From: Marinobacter similis
GTDB lineage: Bacteria > Pseudomonadota > Gammaproteobacteria > Pseudomonadales > Oleiphilaceae
Assembly (NCBI RefSeq): GCF_000830985.1
Contig: NZ_CP007151.1
Coordinates: forward strand, 310,001-374,000
Reading direction: 5' to 3'
Length of the DNA stretch: 64,000 nt
The notes beneath the pieces are model-generated. The model was not told the DNA's origin, searched no databases, and saw nothing but the letters and a program-made list of their open reading frames with translations. Both the position numbers and the translations under genes were made by a program. Shown one piece after another: positions 59,492-64,000 of this stretch (the stretch's first letter is position 1; each line of letters begins with the position of its first letter).

Positions 59492-59983
59492 ATGGCTGGT
59501 TATAAGATCCTGCAAGCTGACAAACAGGGCATTTATGTCCTGAAGTTTATTGGAGAAATCCGGCTGAACCTATGTTCAACGCTGGACCATCTAGTTGAGT
59601 CCATTACTCAGGACCCCGAATTCAAGACCGTGGTGATCGATCTCACTGAAACCGAGATCATCGACAGCACCACACTGGGCCTGCTAGCCAAAATTGCGAT
59701 GGCCGCTCAGAAGCAGAGCAACTTTCTGCCTACACTGATCTCCACCAATCCGGATATTACCCGCATTATCACTTCCATGGGGTTCGACAAGATATTCATC
59801 ATTGTCAGGGAACCTGCGTCCCGCATTGAAGAGCTTGAAGAAATCCCGGTACTGAAAGCCAGCGAACAGCAGGTTCGAGATAAAGTACTTGATGCTCACA
59901 AGGTGCTTATGGGGCTAAACAGTCGAAACAGGGAAGAGTTCAAGAATCTGGTACGTGCTCTTGAGTGTGAAGAGACCGGCTAA
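59492..59983 (+). CDS. hsbA: Anti-sigma factor antagonist (STAS), HsbA-like
   Basis: STAS domain with the phosphorylatable serine in VVIDLTETEIIDSTTLGLLAKIA, followed by a C-terminal helical extension of about 50 residues (QQVRDKVLDAHKVLMGLNSR) as in HsbA of P. aeruginosa, which binds anti-sigma FlgM or the diguanylate cyclase HsbD according to phosphorylation. Neither partner is in the window. 163 aa, ATG 59492, frame intact, operon with hsbR. Confidence 0.85.
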   Translation: MAGYKILQADKQGIYVLKFIGEIRLNLCSTLDHLVESITQDPEFKTVVIDLTETEIIDSTTLGLLAKIAMAAQKQSNFLPTLISTNPDITRIITSMGFDKIFIIVREPASRIEELEEIPVLKASEQQVRDKVLDAHKVLMGLNSRNREEFKNLVRALECEETG

Positions 59984-60053
59984 AGGCAGTGCCGTTTCGC
60001 CGATTCGGAATCATCCGGATTCTCACCCGACTAGATAACACAACGGATTAACT

Positions 60054-61121
60054 ATGCCTGAGAAAAATGCACCTCAAGACAATGGCGGCGCCGTTCCGGT
60101 GCACGATGTAGCCGTTCTTGGCGGTGGCAGTTTTGGTACCGCAATGACTAAGGTGCTGGCAGAAAACGGTCATCGCGTGCATTTCTGGATGCGCGATGCG
60201 GCCCAGGTTGAGGAAATCAGCACCACCTCCATCAATAGTCGGTACATGCCCGATGTTAAATTGAGCGGAGATGTCCTGCCTACGACCGATCTGGCCGAAG
60301 CTGTCGGCAAGGCCGAAATCGTATTTGTCGCCATTCCCAGCAAAGCCTTCCGAGCCGTAATTCGGGAACACTGCGATGAGTTCCGCGACGGTCAGATTGT
60401 TATCAGCCTGACCAAGGGCATCGAAGAGCACGGCTTCAAGCTGATGAGTGAGATTCTCCAGGAGGAGATTCCCCGCTGCCGTATTGGCGTCTTGAGTGGG
60501 CCCAACCTGGCCGGAGAAATCGTTAACCGCGACCTGACCGCCACGGTAATTGCCGCCAAAGACCCCGATGTACGCCGCACCGCCCAGGATTTGCTGGGCT
60601 GCGAATACTTCAGGGTTTACGCGAACGTTGATATCTATGGTGTTGAATTAGCAGGCGCTTTGAAGAATATCTACGCCATTGTTGCGGGCCTGTCATCGGC
60701 CCTGGACATGGGCGAGAACGCCAAGGCCATGCTGATTACCCGAGGCCTGGCAGAGATGAGTCGCTTTGCCGTCAGCCTGGGGGCAAACCCCATGACGTTT
60801 ATGGGGCTGGCGGGTGTTGGCGACCTCATCGTGACCTGTACCTCGTCCAAGAGCCGGAATTTCAGGGTGGGTTACGCTGTCGGCAAAGGCCAGAATTTGG
60901 ACGACGCCGTTGCCGATCTGGGCCAGGTGGCCGAGGGTATCTACACCCTGAAGCTGGTGAAGGAAAAGTCCGAGGCAATAGGCATCTATATGCCGTTGGT
61001 TCGCGGTCTGTATGAAATCCTTTACGGCAACGCGTCGATCAAAGCGGTCATTAACAGCCTGATGATGGCGGTGCAGAACTCCGACGTGGAGTTCATTCTG
61101 CCCCGCACCATCACTCAGTAA
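60054..61121 (+). CDS. gpsA: Glycerol-3-phosphate dehydrogenase [NAD(P)+]
   Basis: Makes sn-glycerol 3-phosphate from dihydroxyacetone phosphate for phospholipid synthesis. Cofactor motif VAVLGGGSFGTAM, VFVAIPSKAFR, GVLSGPNLAGEI, the catalytic Lys in VELAGALKNIYAIVAGLSSAL, and GLAGVGDLIVTCTS. 355 aa with a ~17-residue polar N-terminal extension before the fold; ATG 60054. Frame intact. sixA follows after 24 bp. Confidence 0.95.
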   Translation: MPEKNAPQDNGGAVPVHDVAVLGGGSFGTAMTKVLAENGHRVHFWMRDAAQVEEISTTSINSRYMPDVKLSGDVLPTTDLAEAVGKAEIVFVAIPSKAFRAVIREHCDEFRDGQIVISLTKGIEEHGFKLMSEILQEEIPRCRIGVLSGPNLAGEIVNRDLTATVIAAKDPDVRRTAQDLLGCEYFRVYANVDIYGVELAGALKNIYAIVAGLSSALDMGENAKAMLITRGLAEMSRFAVSLGANPMTFMGLAGVGDLIVTCTSSKSRNFRVGYAVGKGQNLDDAVADLGQVAEGIYTLKLVKEKSEAIGIYMPLVRGLYEILYGNASIKAVINSLMMAVQNSDVEFILPRTITQ

Positions 61122-61145
61122 CGCCCAAGCACCGGAGGATTGCCC

Positions 61146-61595
61146 GTGCAAGTGCTCGTGATGCGCCATGGTGAAGCGGGTTGGCATACGCTAGACCGGG
61201 AGCGGGAACTGACCGAAGTCGGCCGGCTTCATGCCGCCGAGTGTGCCGCTCAGATTGCGGATTCGCCCTGGCGGCCGAAGCTGATCTGGACCAGTCCGTA
61301 CGTGCGGGCGCGCGAAACCGCGGCCATCGTGTCCGAAATCCTGAATTGCCCGGTGGAGGAAAAGCCGTTTCTGACCCCGGACGATGATCCGGGGCTCTGC
61401 CTGGACGCGCTGCTGGAGCATCAGACCTCACCGTTGTTATTGGTGGCACACATGCCTCTGGTAGGCAGCCTGTCTACCTTGCTGGTGGATGGTCATCGTC
61501 ATGGCATCCCGTTCATGACGTCTCAGGCGGTGGTATTGGATATGCCGGTGGTTGGGCCGGGTTGTGCTGACTTGAAAGCCCAGTTTCTGCCCTGA
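61146..61595 (+). CDS. sixA: Phosphohistidine phosphatase SixA
   Basis: Histidine phosphatase that removes phosphate from His residues of Hpt or PTS proteins. The catalytic RHG is in VLVMRHGEAGW (His8), with Arg in TSPYVRARETA and the second His in LLLVAHMPLVGSL. GTG 61146 lies seven bases after GGAGGA and is preferred to TTG 61140, which would touch the Shine-Dalgarno; 149 aa. Same gpsA-sixA pairing as in pseudomonads by memory. Frame intact. Confidence 0.9.
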   Translation: MQVLVMRHGEAGWHTLDRERELTEVGRLHAAECAAQIADSPWRPKLIWTSPYVRARETAAIVSEILNCPVEEKPFLTPDDDPGLCLDALLEHQTSPLLLVAHMPLVGSLSTLLVDGHRHGIPFMTSQAVVLDMPVVGPGCADLKAQFLP

Positions 61596-61638
61596 TCTCT
61601 TCTCTAACGCACCCACAGTCATGTGTTGAGCCTTTTTT

Positions 61639-62535
61639 ATGTACAGTTTCCCCATCGATTATGTCGAGCCGGTTTTTAGACCGCCCAGTGAAGCCAAATC
61701 GCTGATCTTGCCCGTTACCAATGGCTGCTCCTGGAACAAATGCACGTTTTGCGAGATGTACACGCAGCCGCAGAAGAAATTCCGGGCCCGCAAGCCTGAG
61801 GACGTTCGCGCCGACATTGAGAAGGCCGCCCGCAGCCTGGGTGGCGTACGGCGGGTCTTTCTCGCTGATGGCGACGCCATGGTATTGCCGACCCGCCGTT
61901 TGCTGGAGATCCTGGCCGATCTCAGGGCCGCATTTCCGGACCTGCAGCGTGTGTCCAGCTACTGTCTGCCCCGTAATCTGGCCAAGAAAACGGTGGAAGA
62001 GTTGGCTCAGCTGAAAGAAGCCGGCCTGCAGATTCTCTACGTGGGCATGGAGTCCGGAGACGACGAGATCTTGAAGCGGGTAAACAAGGGCGAATCCTGG
62101 GAGTCCACCCGTTCAGCGCTGGTGAAAATCCGTGAAGCTGGCCTCACCAGCTCGGTGATGGTGCTCAATGGCTTGGGTGGGGAGAGTCTGTCGCGGCAGC
62201 ACGCCATTAACACCGCAACCCTGTGTAACGAAACCCAGCCTGATTACCTGTCGACCCTGGTGGTCAGTTTCCCGCAGGGGGAGGAGCGATTCCGATCCGG
62301 ATTCGGGGATGACTTCGTACCTCTATCCCAGCAAGGCTTGTTCGAAGAGATTCGATTGTTCCTGGAACATCTGGATCTCGAGAGAACGATCTTTCGGAGC
62401 GACCACGCCTCAAATTACCTCGTGTTGAAAGGGACCTTGGGGCGGGATAAAGAGAAAATGCTCGAGCAGGTCAATTTCGCCATCACCAACCCTGGGGCTG
62501 CGCCGCTCCGGGCAGAGTGGATGCGCGGCTTATAG
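61639..62535 (+). CDS. Radical SAM protein of unknown function
   Basis: The cluster-binding motif is NGCSWNKCTFCEMY, with cysteines 30, 35 and 38, i.e. C-x4-C-x2-C rather than the canonical C-x3-C-x2-C; the AdoMet site continues with FLADGDAMVLPTRRLLEIL, VSSYCLPRNL and LQILYVGMESGDDEILKRVNKG, as in B12-binding-type/Elp3-like radical SAM proteins. No second cluster motif or SPASM domain is evident. 298 aa, ATG 61639, frame intact. I recognise the family but know no assigned reaction. Confidence 0.83.
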   Translation: MYSFPIDYVEPVFRPPSEAKSLILPVTNGCSWNKCTFCEMYTQPQKKFRARKPEDVRADIEKAARSLGGVRRVFLADGDAMVLPTRRLLEILADLRAAFPDLQRVSSYCLPRNLAKKTVEELAQLKEAGLQILYVGMESGDDEILKRVNKGESWESTRSALVKIREAGLTSSVMVLNGLGGESLSRQHAINTATLCNETQPDYLSTLVVSFPQGEERFRSGFGDDFVPLSQQGLFEEIRLFLEHLDLERTIFRSDHASNYLVLKGTLGRDKEKMLEQVNFAITNPGAAPLRAEWMRGL

Positions 62536-62566
62536 CCGTACTTTCGATGTTAGCGGGAGTTGTTGC

Positions 62567-63124
62567 ATGAGTCAGAATCCGGAAACCATTGCCGACCAGG
62601 TTGAGCAATCTGCAAAAAAATCGGGCCTGCCGCCGCTGGAACAGTGGAATCCTGATTTGTCCGGCGACATGGACTTGCGCGTGTCCCGAGACGGTCAGTG
62701 GATCTACAAGGGCGAGCCGCTTGCCCGTGAGGCCATTGTGCGTCTGTTCTCAACCATCCTGCGTCTTGAAGACGATGGCGAGTTTTACCTGGTCACGCCG
62801 GTGGAAAAATGGCGCATCCAGGTGGAAGATGCTCCTTTATTGGCCCACTCCCTGATAGTGGAGGCTGACGGGGCAGAACAGGTTATCAAGCTGACCACCA
62901 ACGTTGGCGAAGTTCTTGAGATTGGTGATGACCACCCGCTGGAGGTGGGAAGCTACGCCGGCACTGATGAGCCGCGCCCGATTATCCATGTGCGCCACGG
63001 TGTTACAGCGAGACTGGTAACCGCTGCTTTTTATGATCTGGCAGAGCATGTTGTTGAGCGTGAGGGGCAGACTGGGCCTGAGCTCGGCGTGTTCAGTAAC
63101 GGAAATTTCTACAAAATTGGGTAG
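62567..63124 (+). CDS. DUF1285 family protein
   Basis: PPLEQWNPDLSGDMDLRVSRDGQWIYKGEPLAREAIVRLFSTIL is the DUF1285 N-terminal signature; VTPVEKWRIQVEDAPLLAHSL and HPLEVGS follow. Structural work on the family shows a two-subdomain fold without an assigned activity. 185 aa, ATG 62567 behind GGGAG, frame intact. It lies 31 bp after the radical SAM gene. Confidence 0.86.
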   Translation: MSQNPETIADQVEQSAKKSGLPPLEQWNPDLSGDMDLRVSRDGQWIYKGEPLAREAIVRLFSTILRLEDDGEFYLVTPVEKWRIQVEDAPLLAHSLIVEADGAEQVIKLTTNVGEVLEIGDDHPLEVGSYAGTDEPRPIIHVRHGVTARLVTAAFYDLAEHVVEREGQTGPELGVFSNGNFYKIG

Positions 63125-63334
63125 GGTGGTTGAAAACCCTTACCGCGTCCCCATCAATGACGGTAGAAAACGCATTAAGTCAGTTGTTAAACTGTGTTTT
63201 CATACTTGTTACGAGCCTGGCTCTCTAACGAGGCCCGGTGGTCGTCAGTCCCTCTGTGCAGTCCGGCTGTTCAAGATCACTTTCGATTGCCTTTAATTCA
63301 ATTAAACAGTCATTGCGACACGCAAGGAGATCAC

Positions 63335-63796
63335 ATGGCCCAACCTCGTGTTGTCACCATCCATTACACGCTCACCAACGATCAGGGAGAAGAGCTGGAC
63401 TCCTCCCGTGTAGAAGGTCGTGAGCCGCTGTCATACCTGGAAGGTGCTCAGAACATTATCGGTGGACTGGAAAGTGCACTGAACGAAAAGACCCCTGGCG
63501 ACCAGGTCAAGGTATCTGTTGAGCCGGCTGAAGGTTACGGTGAGCTTAACGAAGAGCTGGTACAGCCGGTTCCCCGTTCTGCGTTTGAAGGCGTCGACAC
63601 CATCGAGCCTGGCATGCAGTTCCAAGCGCAAACTCCGGGCGGCCCCCAGGTAGTTCGCGTTGTAGAAGTTGGCGATGAAACCGTTACTATCGATGCCAAC
63701 CATCCGCTGGCAGGTCAGACCCTGCACTTCGACGTAGAAGTTGTTGAAGCGCGCGATGCGACTGACGAAGAGCAAGAGCACGGTCACGCTCACTAA
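63335..63796 (+). CDS. slyD: FKBP-type peptidyl-prolyl isomerase, SlyD-like
   Basis: Metal-associated folding helper with an FKBP domain and an inserted chaperone flap. VVTIHYTLTNDQGEELDSSR, PLSYLEGAQNIIGGLESALNEKTPGDQ and EPAEGYGELNEELVQPVPRSAFEG are diagnostic; the tail DEEQEHGHAH is a short His-rich remnant of the nickel-binding tail. ATG 63335 has AAGGAGA eight bases upstream; the open frame extends to 63194 but is not conserved there. 153 aa, frame intact. Confidence 0.92.
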   Translation: MAQPRVVTIHYTLTNDQGEELDSSRVEGREPLSYLEGAQNIIGGLESALNEKTPGDQVKVSVEPAEGYGELNEELVQPVPRSAFEGVDTIEPGMQFQAQTPGGPQVVRVVEVGDETVTIDANHPLAGQTLHFDVEVVEARDATDEEQEHGHAH

Positions 63797-63815
63797 GCTT
63801 TTCTGAAGTGTCTGC

Positions 63816-63845
63816 AAAAACGGCTCCATCTGGAGCCGTTTTTTT
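63816..63845. terminator. Rho-independent terminator after slyD
   Basis: ACGGCTCCA-TC-TGGAGCCGT with A4 before and T6 after; strong on the plus strand and usable on the minus strand too. Confidence 0.92.
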
Positions 63846-63867
63846 ATGCCTGGAAGAAAGTCAGGAC

Positions 63868-63897
63868 AAAAAAACGGCCCAATAAAGGGCCGTTTTT
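63868..63897. terminator. Rho-independent terminator for the minus-strand gene at the window end
   Basis: ACGGCCC-AATAAA-GGGCCGT with A6 before and T4 after. It probably terminates the ETF-QO transcript on the minus strand, back to back with the slyD terminator. Confidence 0.85.
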
Positions 63898-63909
63898 CGC
63901 TATCCGAAC

Positions 63910-64000
63910 TTACATGTTCGGGTAGTTGGGACCACCGCCACCTTCTGGCGTTACCCAGTTGATGTTCTGAGCAGGATCCTTGATGTCACAGGTCTTGCAG
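63910..64000 (-). CDS. Electron-transfer flavoprotein-ubiquinone oxidoreductase, C-terminal 29 residues
   Basis: Only the end of the gene is inside the window, too short for standard ORF calling. Read on the minus strand it gives CKTCDIKDPAQNINWVTPEG followed by GGGPNYPNM and stop at 63910-63912. The CxxCDIKDP and NWVxPEGGGGPxYxxM pattern is the conserved C-terminus of ETF-QO, where two of the [4Fe-4S] cysteines lie. The enzyme passes electrons from ETF (fatty-acid and amino-acid oxidation) to the quinone pool. Confidence 0.9.
   Translation of the reverse strand, partial: CKTCDIKDPAQNINWVTPEGGGGPNYPNM

Overview
The window looks like about 64 kb of chromosome from a marine gammaproteobacterium, most likely Marinobacter or a close relative in the Pseudomonas-Marinobacter branch. 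This rests on gene content, protein wording and gene order as I remember them; I ran no search. Runs such as fabI-yejFEBA-mltD-gloB-methyltransferase-rnhA-dnaQ-fimL, cysI-DUF934, DUF2970-metH-nfuA and tusDCBE-Bax inhibitor-tRNA-Ser are familiar from Pseudomonas. Most of the window is core metabolism; no phage, transposon, integrase or CRISPR array was seen.

Layout. 1-9.2 kb (+): end of purF, metZ, ftsK, lolA, rarA, serS, cobA (purines, methionine, chromosome segregation, lipoprotein export, translation, siroheme). 9.3-12.8 kb: DAHP synthase (-), then a DUF1631 gene and a PilZ gene (+). 12.8-22.1 kb (-): fabI, an oligopeptide/microcin C-type ABC importer yejABEF, lytic transglycosylase mltD, gloB. 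22.2-29.5 kb: methyltransferase, rnhA, dnaQ, fimL, a membrane protein, SCP2, sohB and a YhdH-type reductase. 29.6-36.1 kb (-): DUF934, cysI, DUF2970, metH; the siroheme made by cobA is the precursor of the CysI cofactor, and CysI sulfide supplies MetZ and other sulfur users. 36.4-41.4 kb: nfuA, DUF445, tusEBCD, a Bax-inhibitor-like protein and tRNA-Ser(UGA). 41.7-43.6 kb: an AT-richer secreted hydrolase next to the tRNA. 43.8-46.3 kb (-): hemH, a TIGR01244 sulfur transferase and two YeeE/YedE half-transporters. 46.6-48.6 kb: phasin, PhaD-like TetR, xthA. 48.6-55.6 kb (-): a compact eight-gene lipid-modification operon (desaturase, NTF2-like, SDR, FAD oxidoreductase, DUF1365, cyclopropane synthase-like, DUF2878, DUF6134), with a renalase-like flavoprotein divergent from it. 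56.7-64 kb: SAMHD1-like HD protein, hsbR-hsbA, gpsA, sixA, a radical SAM protein, DUF1285, a SlyD-like FKBP, and the last 29 codons of ETF-ubiquinone oxidoreductase.

Sequence quality matters here. I count 27 reading-frame breaks in 19 otherwise normal genes. Every one is a net loss of one or two bases, usually in a short homopolymer or dinucleotide run. They are far more likely to be uncorrected base-calling or assembly deletions than pseudogenes, so each broken gene is given below as one CDS with the break positions stated. The last 11 kb and the 26-32 kb stretch contain none.

The most interesting items are the lipid-modification operon, four tandem 15-bp Shine-Dalgarno-like repeats in front of yejB, a TusE/DsrC protein with both redox cysteines, the sulfur-transfer/YeeE-YedE module with an orphan terminator, and the AT-rich hydrolase beside tRNA-Ser.
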